Of a DNA stretch of 64,000 nucleotides, positions 43,446-52,559 are shown piece after piece. Position numbers and translations under genes: made by a program. The stretch is from contig JAEWVR010000029.1 in NCBI GenBank assembly GCA_023459055.1, positions 1-64,000 on the forward strand, written 5' to 3'. The notes beneath the pieces are model-generated. The model was not told the origin of the DNA, made no database searches, and worked only from the letters and a program-made list of their open reading frames with translations. This DNA comes from Fibrobacterota bacterium. GTDB lineage: Bacteria; Fibrobacterota; Chitinivibrionia; Chitinivibrionales; Chitinispirillaceae. Numbering within the stretch: the first letter of the stretch is position 1; each line of letters starts with the position of its first letter.

Positions 43446-44618
43446 TTAATGATGGAACAGGCGTAGTTTACTAAACGCCATTACCATCCCATATTCATTA
43501 CAAGAATCAATAACGAGATCATCACGTACCGAACCACCAGGTTGAACAATAAATTTAACACCGCTCTGCTGTGCTCGGTCAATATTGTCACGGAACGGAA
43601 AAAATGCATCAGATCCAAGTGCTACATTCTTCATTTGATTCAGCCATTCCCTTTTCTCATCAGCAGAAAGTCTATCGGGAGCTGTTACAAAATTTTCCTG
43701 CCATGAAAAGAGTTCGGCCGGGCTCAAATAATCTTCAAGAAACTGATCGATCGCGTTATCGCGGTCCGGACGTCCTATTTTGTCTCTAAACTTGAGATTT
43801 AACACAGCCTGATGCTGACGTAAAAACCATTTATCAGCTTTTGCTGCAGCAAGCCGCGTACAATGAACACGGGACTGCTGTCCGGCTCCAACACCAATCA
43901 CCTGCCCATCATGAACGAAGCATACAGAGTTTGACTGTGTGTATTTCAGTGTAATCTGCGCAATTATCAGATCGCGGATAGCATTATCAGTAAGATTTTT
44001 ATTATCAGTAACGATATTCTGAAGTGTCTCTTTACCAATGACTATATTGTTACGCTTCTGTTCAAATGTAATACCAAATACTTCTCTGGTTTCCATTTCG
44101 GGAGCTGTGAAGTCCGGATTAATTTCAACTACACCATAACCGCCTTTTTTCTTCTCTTTTAGTATGTCAAGAGCTCCCGGTTCAAACCCCGGTGCAATAA
44201 CACCATCAGAAACTTCACGTTTAAGAAGCTTTGCAGTTGCAATATCACACGGCTCACTGAGTGCTGCCCAATCACCAAAGCTTGACATACGATCCGCACC
44301 ACGGGCACGTGCGTATGCTGTTGCAAGTGGTGTAAGTTCGCAATCATTGACAAAATATACATCCTTGAGTACATTTGACAATGGTACTCCTACTGCCGCA
44401 CCTGCCGGACTTACGTGTTTAAATGACGCCGCTGCGGGAAGTGATGTAGCCATTTTCAACTCATGCACAAGCTGCCAGGAGTTTAATGCATCAAGAAGAT
44501 TAATATACCCCGGACTTCCATTGAGCACTTTTAAAGGAAGGTCTCCTGCATTGGTATAAATTCGTGCAGGTGCCTGTTGAGGATTGCAGCCGTAGCGCAG
44601 TTTAATTTCATTACTCAC
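43446..44618 (-). CDS. purH: Stand-alone AICAR formyltransferase (PurH C-terminal domain only)
   Basis: Transfers a formyl group from 10-formyl-THF to AICAR in purine synthesis. The frame opens at a GTG at 44657, but the GTG at 44618 is preferred because AGGAG lies exactly 5 nt upstream and translation then begins MSNEIKLRYGCNPQQ, as in other AICARFT domains. At 390 residues it contains only the transformylase domain (AAASFKHVSPAGAAVG, the Lys-His pair; AQITLKYTQSNSV; VIGVGAGQQSRVHC; LGSDAFFPFRDN). The ~200-residue IMP cyclohydrolase (MGS-like) domain of normal PurH is absent, and none is encoded elsewhere in the window. Confidence 0.92.
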   Translation of the reverse strand: MSNEIKLRYGCNPQQAPARIYTNAGDLPLKVLNGSPGYINLLDALNSWQLVHELKMATSLPAAASFKHVSPAGAAVGVPLSNVLKDVYFVNDCELTPLATAYARARGADRMSSFGDWAALSEPCDIATAKLLKREVSDGVIAPGFEPGALDILKEKKKGGYGVVEINPDFTAPEMETREVFGITFEQKRNNIVIGKETLQNIVTDNKNLTDNAIRDLIIAQITLKYTQSNSVCFVHDGQVIGVGAGQQSRVHCTRLAAAKADKWFLRQHQAVLNLKFRDKIGRPDRDNAIDQFLEDYLSPAELFSWQENFVTAPDRLSADEKREWLNQMKNVALGSDAFFPFRDNIDRAQQSGVKFIVQPGGSVRDDLVIDSCNEYGMVMAFSKLRLFHH

Positions 44619-44735
44619 AATTACTCCTGTACCAGAAGCTTTTACATCATGAACCACCCGACAATCTGCCGATCTGATTTAGACAATCTTATCAAATGCA
44701 AACTATCAGGAGTACATTTCTGTAAGAGCTTACTA

Positions 44736-45998
44736 TTATGAAAATTTTTTCAATGTTTCAAAATCAAGCGTTGCAAAATAATCTTTTTCTGTTTCAGCCC
44801 TGCGTATCTCAACGACATCACCGGACTCACGTAACAGATATTCTGCTGAACGTAATTTTCCATTATAATTAAATCCCATCGCGTGTCCATGCGCACCGGC
44901 ATCGTGAATCACTACAATGTCACCAATAGTAACCTTTGGCAGATTTCTGTTAATCGCAAATTTGTCATTGTTTTCGCATAGCGACCCGACCACATCACAC
45001 ACCTGATCATGCGGTTCATTCTCTTTATCAATTACTGTAATGTGATGATACGCGCCATAAAGAGCCGGTCTCATAAGATTTGCCATGCATGCATCAAGTC
45101 CAACATAATTCTTATAGGTTTTCTTCTCGTGAATAACCTTACTTACAAGAAAACCGTAAGGACCAGTGACCATACGACCACATTCAAGATATATTTTTAA
45201 GGGATGCAGTGATGCAGGCACGATGATTTTTTCGTATGCAGCCTTTACATTTTGCGCGATAAATTCAATATCAACCGGCTGCTGCTCAGGTCTGTAGGGA
45301 ATACCGAATCCACCGCCAAGGTTGACAAATTCCAGTGAAATTCCGAATTTATTTTTTATTTCAACTGCAAGTTCAAACAGCATTATTGCCGTGTCAACAA
45401 AATACTGTGAGTGAAGCTCATTGGAGGCTATCATTGTGTGAAGTCCGAAACGCTTTACACCCTTACTCTTAAGAATACGGTATCCCTCAAGGAGCTGCTC
45501 TTTTGTGAAACCGTACTTTGCTTCTTCAGGATTTCCGATAATTGCATTGCCCGCACGTAGTGGTCCCGGATTGTAACGCATACAGATCAGCTCAGGGAGT
45601 CCTGCTGTTTTTTCAAGAAAATCGATATGGGTGATATCATCAAGGTTAATCACGGCCCCCAGCTCTTTTGCCTTTTCGAACTCATTTGCGGGGGTGTTAT
45701 TTGATGTAAACATGATATTCTCACCAACAATACCACACTGTTCAGCAAGCATTAACTCCGGCAAAGAACTGCAGTCCGCTCCTACCCCCTTTGCTTTCAA
45801 CAGTTTCATCAGGAATGGATTCGGTGCGGCTTTCACTGCGAAATATTCTTTAAAACCTTCATTCCAGGAAAACGCCCTGATTAAACGATCTATGTTGTTT
45901 TTAATTCCTTGTTCATCATAGAGATGAAACGGTGTCGGGTATTTTGAGACAATTTTTTTCAACTGCTCATTTGAAAATGGAAGACTTTTTGATAACAT
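44736..45998 (-). CDS. lysA: Diaminopimelate decarboxylase
   Basis: Fold-type III PLP enzyme that decarboxylates meso-diaminopimelate to lysine. The PLP lysine lies in EYFAVKAAPNPFLMKLL (about residue 55), followed by GADCSSLPELMLA. The phosphate-binding glycines are in NLGGGFGIPYRPEQQ near 227, YLECGRMVTGPYG is near 275, and the active-site Cys is in VVGSLCENNDK near 340. The family can be hard to separate from related carboxyspermidine or other decarboxylases, but the GSLCEN motif and length (420) fit DapDC. It is divergent from the pseudouridine synthase gene. Confidence 0.85.
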   Translation of the reverse strand: MLSKSLPFSNEQLKKIVSKYPTPFHLYDEQGIKNNIDRLIRAFSWNEGFKEYFAVKAAPNPFLMKLLKAKGVGADCSSLPELMLAEQCGIVGENIMFTSNNTPANEFEKAKELGAVINLDDITHIDFLEKTAGLPELICMRYNPGPLRAGNAIIGNPEEAKYGFTKEQLLEGYRILKSKGVKRFGLHTMIASNELHSQYFVDTAIMLFELAVEIKNKFGISLEFVNLGGGFGIPYRPEQQPVDIEFIAQNVKAAYEKIIVPASLHPLKIYLECGRMVTGPYGFLVSKVIHEKKTYKNYVGLDACMANLMRPALYGAYHHITVIDKENEPHDQVCDVVGSLCENNDKFAINRNLPKVTIGDIVVIHDAGAHGHAMGFNYNGKLRSAEYLLRESGDVVEIRRAETEKDYFATLDFETLKKFS

Positions 45999-46244
45999 TC
46001 TTTCAATAGCTCCTTAATGGCAAACTTACTCAAAGAGTAGAAAAATATGTTTTTCACGTTACCATGTCACGAAATAATATGGAATTGCTTAATTTGAACC
46101 ACGGAGTGTTCAAAGGGAGATGATCATGTGGAGTGATAGTATCAGAAATCCAACAATCATTTTCAGATCCATTTAACGCAAACGTTCATATATCTTGCTA
46201 TATATATTATTTTCTACCATTATCATAATGCTAAAAGGATCTGA

Positions 46245-46982
46245 ATGGAAGACGAAATACAATTATACCGTGCATTGTCAAAACTTGGTTACGCATCACG
46301 AACACAGGCTCTTTCACTTATTAAAAACGGTGAGATCAGGATACATAATAAGCCCTGTACAGATCCGGAGATGCCGGTATCATTGACACATACAAAAATA
46401 TTTCATCATGATCACCTGATACAGAAAGAAGATCTTCTGGTTCTGTTGCTTTATAAACCCCGGGGTATTATTACCAGCCGCAAAGATGAGCAAAATCGCC
46501 CGACTGTTTATACACTTCTACCGGATGAGTTTCAGAAATTGCATTGTGTCGGCCGTCTTGATTTTGCAACAAGCGGACTATTACTTCTCACCAATAACAC
46601 CCGGCTTTCATCATGGTTAACAGATCCTGAGAACGGGATCAAACGGGTGTATCTTGTAACCGTACGGGGGCTTGTAACAGATGAAAAGGTTTCCAGAATG
46701 ATCAATGGCATTTCTGACGAAAATGACATACTTAAAAGTGATGACGTTGTTATCCGGAAATCAAGCCACCGCGAAACACACCTTATTATTACACTTACAG
46801 AGGGCAAAAACAGGGAAATCCGCAGAATGTGCAAAAGTACCGGTCATGAGGTCACGAGACTTAAACGCGTCTCCTATGGCCCATTAACACTTGGGAATCT
46901 TGCGCCCGGTGGATTCCGATCTATTAGTATTGAAGAGTTAGCAAAGGTATTTCCTGATGCATATTCTGTTATTAAGCCTTAA
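46245..46982 (+). CDS. RsuA/RluB-family rRNA pseudouridine synthase
   Basis: A 245-residue protein with an N-terminal S4 RNA-binding domain (LYRALSKLGYASRTQALSLI, about residues 7-26) and a catalytic domain with the Asp motif GRLDFATSGLLLLTN (about 101-115; catalytic Asp in RLD) and EGKNREIRRMCKSTGHEV near 188-205. YGPLTLGNLAPGGFR is the C-terminal family block. It isomerises a uridine in ribosomal RNA; whether it acts on 16S (RsuA-like) or 23S (RluB/E/F-like) cannot be told from sequence. AAAAGGATCTGA precedes the ATG. Confidence 0.92.
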   Translation: MEDEIQLYRALSKLGYASRTQALSLIKNGEIRIHNKPCTDPEMPVSLTHTKIFHHDHLIQKEDLLVLLLYKPRGIITSRKDEQNRPTVYTLLPDEFQKLHCVGRLDFATSGLLLLTNNTRLSSWLTDPENGIKRVYLVTVRGLVTDEKVSRMINGISDENDILKSDDVVIRKSSHRETHLIITLTEGKNREIRRMCKSTGHEVTRLKRVSYGPLTLGNLAPGGFRSISIEELAKVFPDAYSVIKP

Positions 46983-47276
46983 AATGTGATCTATATGATT
47001 TTGATAATTCGGAGCAGACCAACCGTTTCGTTATTTCCCTGTTTGACCAGAAAAGTCTAATTTTTGAACTTTTTACCAGGTATCCGGAATAGATTATAAC
47101 GCTTTGATCTTTTCCTGAATTATTTTACGTTTAGAAATACACTGGCATTTTTAAGTTATTGACATATATCAGATAAGGTCGTATTATTGATAAATAATCA
47201 CAATTTGATAGCACCTTACAGTTCTCTGACATTTAGCATAATTTAAACACACACACCAGGTTTAATCGTTAAGGTT
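46983..47276. other. Intergenic region upstream of the hybrid kinase
   Basis: About 294 bp, AT-rich, without a supported gene or clear hairpin. The promoter of the kinase gene must lie here; its start has only AAGGTT just before the ATG. Confidence 0.4.
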
Positions 47277-50186
47277 ATGAACAGTTTCTTTATTCCATCA
47301 GATATCAGCGTATCGATACTGCTATTTTTTGTCCTGATAGTAGCATTTTCACTTTTTTTTCTTAACCTGCAAAGAAAATCTCCAATCAGAGACAGCAGGT
47401 CGTTTTTTTTAAAAAATATTCTACCGGTAATTCTTTCCCTTGTGACCATTGTATTTGCAAGCGGATTGTATCTCACGCAAATTCTGGGCAGGAATGCAGA
47501 AAAACAATTACTGTATGATAATGAGCTTTCAATGTACATCCTCAAAGCTGCATTCGAGAGCAATCTGGAGAAAATTGACGCTGCTACCACATCGTTAGCC
47601 TCGTCAGCATCAATTCTGTATCTCTTTCAAAGTAAAGACCCGTCACTGCTCAATCAGGCAAATCTCAGACTTGATTTATATAAGACATCGTTTGATGCTG
47701 CAGTTGCATATATTCTTGACACATTAGGAATCGCCATTGCTTCATCAAACAGAAATACCAGTCAGAGTTTTGTTGGAATGAACTACGCATTTCGTCCATA
47801 TTTTCAAACAGCAATCAGGGGCAATATGGGATCATATTTTGCGCAGGGAATTACATCTGGAAGTAAAGGGTATTACAGCAGTGCTCCAATTAAAGATACT
47901 ACCGGAAAGATCATCGGTGTTGCTGTAATCAAGGACGAACTGAACCGACTTGATGCGATTTTCAATTTTACCAGATCGACCTTCCTTGTTGACAAATACG
48001 GTATTATTTTTCTGTCAAAAAATAAAAACGATCAGTTTAAATCAATTATGTCCCTTACTGACAGTATTAAAAAGGAACTACTTGAAAGCAGGCAGTTTGG
48101 AGCAGAACCTGTAAAACAATTGACAAAACTCAAGGATTTAACGGATGAGTATCCGATTGACAGTAAACATGCATACATAATCAAGATCCCGTTAAAAATT
48201 CCTGATTGGTATCTGACATCAATTTCTCCCAAATCGCCGGTAATGCGGAATAAATTACTTGGCATAGCAAGTACCTTTGCAGTTATTATGATCATTCTTA
48301 TTCTGGCAAGCCTTATTGTACTTTACAGATTAAATGAATGGGCTGACAATATTTACCTGTCTGAAAAAAGATTCCAGACGCTTTTTGAACATGCCCCTGA
48401 TGCAATTGTGATATGTGATACAACAACAGGTAAAATTGTCGCATCAAACTATAAGGCTCGTCAATGGATGGAGGAGTGTACTAATAAAACACCTGCGAAT
48501 CTAAGTGACTTTGTAAAACAGCTTGAGACAGATTCTTCCAGCATACAGAAAGATGATTCAAACAATGATGATGCTATATACATTCTGCAGACAGAAACAG
48601 AACTGCATCATTTGTCAGTTTCAAAAAAACAGATAAATTTTCAGAATATGTTATGTGACTTGATATTCCTCCGTGATATTTCAAATCTGATCAGGATTCG
48701 CAATGAGCTTGCAGCAAGTGAACAAAAGTATCGTGAGCTTACCGAATTTCTTCCGGAAGCTGTATTTGAAACAAACGAAAACGGGACCATTTTATTTACT
48801 AACAAACGTGGTTTCGAAATGTTTGGTTATTCTGAAAATACTCCTCTCAATGAATTTTCAATATTTAATCTTGTAGCACCCGAGGATCGTGAAAAAGCAC
48901 ATAATGCCTTAGCGCGTTTATCATCCACTGCCAGCATCACAGAATATAGCGGACTTCATTCATCCGGAAGAAAGTTTCCAATTCAAATTCATAGTTCACC
49001 AATGATGCGTAACGGGAAATTCAGTGGTTTATGTGGTATTGCAATAGATCTTACAGAAAAAATCAAACTTGAAGATGAGCTTTACAAAAAAGACAAACTC
49101 GAAGCTCTCGGAATACTTGCAGGTGGAATAGCACATGATTTCAATAACCTTCTTACCGCAATTTGGGCAGGAGTTTCATTGATACACTTAAAAAACAACA
49201 ATGCAAATGATACAGCCACATTTAACGATGTCGAAAGTGCACTTAAACGTGGAAAAGAATTGACCAGTCAACTACTCACCTATTCAAGAGGAGGTGAGCC
49301 TGTCAAGGAAGCACAAATACTGGTCAATATAGTCAGGGATGCAGCATCATTTGCACTTGCCGGCTCACACTGTAAGTACAAAATTACAGATCAGGACAGT
49401 AGTGCTGCAGAAATTGACAAATCACAAATCAGTCAGGTTATTCAAAATGTCATTCTCAATGCAAAAGAATCAATGCTTGACGGTGGTATCATCGACATTC
49501 TTTTAAGAAACACCGATATCAGCAATTCAGCGACACTTGACAATGGAAAATATGTTGAGATAATTGTATCAGATACCGGATGTGGAATTGACAAGGATAC
49601 GCTTTCACATATTTTTGACCCGTTTTTTTCCACAAAACCATCACGGTCCGGCCTTGGACTTGCAACGTCATTTTCAATATTAAAACGCCATCGCGGGCAT
49701 ATTTTTGCAGAATCTGATAAAGACAAGGGCACACATATTCATATTCTCCTGCCGGCGCTTGAACAGAAACAGGAAAAACAGGTGATTACAGGCAATAAGG
49801 CATCTGTTAAAAATACAATCCTGATCATGGACGATGAAATTGTTATTCGAAGCGTTGCAGAGAAACTACTGACTCATATGGGATACAAGGTTACAGCAGT
49901 AGAAAATGGAGGACAGGTAATCAATGAGTATACCAAAGCATTAGAAAGTGGTAACAAGTATGATCTGGTGATTCTTGATCTTACAATCCCCGCTGGAATG
50001 GGAGGAAAAGATACGGTGAAAAAATTACTTGAAATTGATCCTGATGCTGTAGCAATAGTTTCAAGTGGCTATTCCAATGATCCGATCATGGCTAAATTCA
50101 GTGAATACGGGTTTAAGGGTGTTATCACAAAACCATATAGTATCAACGAGTTTCACAATGCGATTCAAAGTGTTTTAAACGGGTGA
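47277..50186 (+). CDS. Hybrid sensor histidine kinase (cache-PAS-PAS-HisKA-HATPase-REC)
   Basis: This 969-residue membrane kinase has two hydrophobic segments near the N-terminus (about 11-31 and 44-64). A periplasmic dCache-type sensor follows (about 70-325, with SFVGMNYAFRPYFQTAIRG and GYYSSAPIKDTTGKIIGVAV) and a further transmembrane helix (about 328-350). Two PAS domains come next (LFEHAPDAIVIC near 368, LTEFLPEAVFETNENG near 488). The HisKA box is GGIAHDFNNLLTAIWAG near 617, and the ATPase has QVIQNVILNAKESM, SDTGCGIDKDT and SGLGLATSFSIL. The receiver (TILIMDDEIVIR, LVILDLTIPAGMGG, ITKPYS) occupies the last 120 residues with an intact Asp. No partner regulator lies next to it. Confidence 0.93.
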   Translation: MNSFFIPSDISVSILLFFVLIVAFSLFFLNLQRKSPIRDSRSFFLKNILPVILSLVTIVFASGLYLTQILGRNAEKQLLYDNELSMYILKAAFESNLEKIDAATTSLASSASILYLFQSKDPSLLNQANLRLDLYKTSFDAAVAYILDTLGIAIASSNRNTSQSFVGMNYAFRPYFQTAIRGNMGSYFAQGITSGSKGYYSSAPIKDTTGKIIGVAVIKDELNRLDAIFNFTRSTFLVDKYGIIFLSKNKNDQFKSIMSLTDSIKKELLESRQFGAEPVKQLTKLKDLTDEYPIDSKHAYIIKIPLKIPDWYLTSISPKSPVMRNKLLGIASTFAVIMIILILASLIVLYRLNEWADNIYLSEKRFQTLFEHAPDAIVICDTTTGKIVASNYKARQWMEECTNKTPANLSDFVKQLETDSSSIQKDDSNNDDAIYILQTETELHHLSVSKKQINFQNMLCDLIFLRDISNLIRIRNELAASEQKYRELTEFLPEAVFETNENGTILFTNKRGFEMFGYSENTPLNEFSIFNLVAPEDREKAHNALARLSSTASITEYSGLHSSGRKFPIQIHSSPMMRNGKFSGLCGIAIDLTEKIKLEDELYKKDKLEALGILAGGIAHDFNNLLTAIWAGVSLIHLKNNNANDTATFNDVESALKRGKELTSQLLTYSRGGEPVKEAQILVNIVRDAASFALAGSHCKYKITDQDSSAAEIDKSQISQVIQNVILNAKESMLDGGIIDILLRNTDISNSATLDNGKYVEIIVSDTGCGIDKDTLSHIFDPFFSTKPSRSGLGLATSFSILKRHRGHIFAESDKDKGTHIHILLPALEQKQEKQVITGNKASVKNTILIMDDEIVIRSVAEKLLTHMGYKVTAVENGGQVINEYTKALESGNKYDLVILDLTIPAGMGGKDTVKKLLEIDPDAVAIVSSGYSNDPIMAKFSEYGFKGVITKPYSINEFHNAIQSVLNG

Positions 50187-50507
50187 TAAACGGGACGTAA
50201 CGTTGACATATTGCAAAAAAAATGTAAACATTATCACGGAATCGTATTTATACCCCTTTTGGCGCACAATTCGTCCCGTCGGTCTTTTATTAAACATTAC
50301 CTATACATATCCGGATCGATATGCCTGCACCAGCAATTTTTCTGATGCTATTTACGATTAATATTGTCAAAAAGTATATTAACATTTATATGAATATCAC
50401 ATCACCATTGCGAATTGTTATGTTGTATTTTTCATATAAACCGATTATGCAGCATTATTTAAATAAATCAATGCAAGTGTTTACTATTACTACAGTATGA
50501 GCAGGAA
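50187..50507. other. Intergenic region upstream of the UGPase gene
   Basis: About 321 bp without a supported gene. ACGGGACG (50190-50197) and CGTCCCGT (50272-50279) form an 8-bp stem with a very large loop, followed by CGGTCTTTTATTAAAC; it could be an inefficient terminator of the kinase gene. The rest is AT-rich. Confidence 0.4.
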
Positions 50508-51920
50508 TTGATGACAATTATTGATCAGTTTATAAATAAAATGCACAATGAACATATTGCTGATGAAGCAATCAATGTTTTTACGCATTATTACTCCAGA
50601 CTTGTTGCAGGCGAAACTGGTTTACTGCCAGAGAATCAGATCAAACCGGTTGCAAGGGATTCGATTGATTCTTTTGACAAAATTCATAGTACGATGTCTC
50701 AATCACATGTAAGATCATTGCTCTCAAAAACGGTCTGTATTAAGCTCAACGGTGGTCTAGGGACAACAATGGGGCTAAAGGGCCCAAAATCACTGATCCC
50801 TGTTAAAAACGATCTTACATTTCTTGATATTACCTGCAGACAGATACGTGCATTTAATAACTCCCATGACCTGAAAATTCCACTGCTGCTCATGAACAGC
50901 TTCAGAACAGAATCAGAATCTCATAAAGTAATCGCAAAATACCCGGAACTGAGAACATCAATTCCGGAGTCGTTTCTTCAACACAAATTTCCTAAAGTCA
51001 GAGCATCAGATTTTACTCCGGTGACGTACCCTCAGGATGCTGAGATGGAATGGAATCCACCAGGACATGGCGATATTTATATAGCGCTTGAGACATCGGG
51101 CATTCTGGACAAATTGCTTCAATCACATTATCGCTATGCTTTCATTTCAAACATAGATAATTTAGGTGCAACACTTGATACAGGAATACTTTCCTATATT
51201 GAAAATCATTCACTCCCATTTCTTATGGAAGTAACCGACAGAACAGAAATGGACCGAAAAGGAGGGCACCTTGCGCGTCATAAGAATGGTCATTTGGTAT
51301 TGCGTGAAGCAGCACAATGTCCTGATGAATCGTTAAATGAGTTCAGAAATATTGACAAGTATTGTTTTTTTAATACGAACAATCTCTGGATTGACTTAAG
51401 AGCACTCAAAGATGCTCTTGATAAATCGGGAGGTTTTCTTGATCTTCCAATGATTCGCAATAGAAAAAAAGCAAATCCACTGGACAAGCAGTCCGATGAT
51501 GTATTTCAGGTGGAAAGTGCGATGGGAGCTGCAATTGCATTGTTTCCAAACGCAGCTGCACTCAGGGTTCCCCGAACACGATTCGCGCCAGTAAAGAACT
51601 GTGATGATTTGCTTCTTCTCTGGTCCGATGCTTTTATCATCGATATCAATTCCAATATCATTTCCAATCCGGATAGAAAGCATTCAGCTATTAATGTTGA
51701 TCTTGATCCTGAATACTATTCATTTATTAACGATCTCAGATCAAGATTCCCATTCGGTGCTCCATCAATGGTTGGTTGCAATACACTTACTGTCAGGGGT
51801 GACTTTACATTCGGAGAATCAGTTTCCCTGTTAAACAATGTAACACTAAGAAATATCAGTGGAAAGCCGGTAAAAATTGCAGATAATTCTATGATAACCG
51901 GATGCCATGAATATTCTTAA
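50508..51920 (+). CDS. UTP-glucose-1-phosphate uridylyltransferase, eukaryotic (UDPGP) type
   Basis: A 470-residue nucleotidyltransferase of the UDPGP family (PF01704), unlike bacterial GalU. The nucleotide-binding loop is LNGGLGTTMGLKGPKSLIPV near residues 79-98. LLLMNSFRTESESHKVI is the second conserved block, followed by PPGHGDIYIAL near 183, NIDNLGAT near 218, and FFNTNNLWIDLRALK near 288. The C-terminal part forms a left-handed beta-helix (LTVRGDFTFGESVSLLNNVTL). It makes UDP-glucose for glycans. AGGA lies 5 nt before the ATG, and a small unknown gene follows by 14 nt. Confidence 0.92.
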   Translation: MMTIIDQFINKMHNEHIADEAINVFTHYYSRLVAGETGLLPENQIKPVARDSIDSFDKIHSTMSQSHVRSLLSKTVCIKLNGGLGTTMGLKGPKSLIPVKNDLTFLDITCRQIRAFNNSHDLKIPLLLMNSFRTESESHKVIAKYPELRTSIPESFLQHKFPKVRASDFTPVTYPQDAEMEWNPPGHGDIYIALETSGILDKLLQSHYRYAFISNIDNLGATLDTGILSYIENHSLPFLMEVTDRTEMDRKGGHLARHKNGHLVLREAAQCPDESLNEFRNIDKYCFFNTNNLWIDLRALKDALDKSGGFLDLPMIRNRKKANPLDKQSDDVFQVESAMGAAIALFPNAAALRVPRTRFAPVKNCDDLLLLWSDAFIIDINSNIISNPDRKHSAINVDLDPEYYSFINDLRSRFPFGAPSMVGCNTLTVRGDFTFGESVSLLNNVTLRNISGKPVKIADNSMITGCHEYS

Positions 51921-51934
51921 AAAGGTTTAACCAC

Positions 51935-52411
51935 ATGCCTTTACAATTAAGACAGTTCTTATCGGATGCATATGAAAGCAGACATCTATCAATCTTTCCG
52001 CACAAGAGCAAGAAAGAGTACCCCATTCAAATTGATGATCAGGATGACAATGACAAACTGCATGAGTTTTGTAATGTTTTTTGTACTATTTTAAAAAAGG
52101 ATACATTTCGCATTGAATTGCTTGGAAATTTTCCTATCACGGCAGAAATGGCAGATCTTGCAGAAATATACAATGGCAAACATGACTCAGTGCATGGCAG
52201 ACTCGTTGTAACACTGCATCTGGACCAAATCGACGTTCTTACCGATCTTGCTGACAAAATAAGAAAAACATCTTTCACCGGTATCCAGAAAAACCCCTCA
52301 TGGTTAACGGTTTCATCAAGAACTATAAGTTCTCTGTATCGTTTTGTAAGAATTATCAAAGAATTTACACATATGAAAAATTCGCCGGATAAAGGTATAA
52401 CAACCGGATAG
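51935..52411 (+). CDS. Small protein of unknown function downstream of UGPase
   Basis: A 158-residue soluble protein 14 nt downstream of the UGPase gene on the same strand, with AAAAAGG before its ATG. It has an alpha/beta pattern (FCNVFCTILKKDTFRIELL, GRLVVTLHLDQIDVLTDLAD, WLTVSSRTISSLYRFVRIIK) but no motif I recognise. The tight spacing suggests a two-gene operon, with a possible role linked to UDP-glucose metabolism. It could equally be an unrelated passenger. Confidence 0.65.
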   Translation: MPLQLRQFLSDAYESRHLSIFPHKSKKEYPIQIDDQDDNDKLHEFCNVFCTILKKDTFRIELLGNFPITAEMADLAEIYNGKHDSVHGRLVVTLHLDQIDVLTDLADKIRKTSFTGIQKNPSWLTVSSRTISSLYRFVRIIKEFTHMKNSPDKGITTG

Positions 52412-52518
52412 ATATACTATTTTTTCGAAAATAATCAGTATTAACAGCAGTATTATTCCCTGTGAACCAGTTTCAAATTAAAAAAAGAATCAGCATTGAG
52501 AGCAAATGGTGAATATGG

Positions 52519-52555
52519 AAAAATTATCCCCGGTAATACCGTGATTCCGGGGATT
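52519..52555 (-). terminator. Rho-independent terminator of gltA
   Basis: On the minus strand ATCCCCGG pairs with CCGGGGAT around a 13-nt loop and is followed by AATTTTT, 4 nt beyond the citrate synthase stop codon. Confidence 0.85.
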
Positions 52556-52559
52556 GACT

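Noticed and set aside
43268..43474. Plus-strand open frame covering the proS leader.
   Set aside because: It is made largely of the 24-bp tandem repeat, has no ribosome-binding site and overlaps the ends of two real genes.
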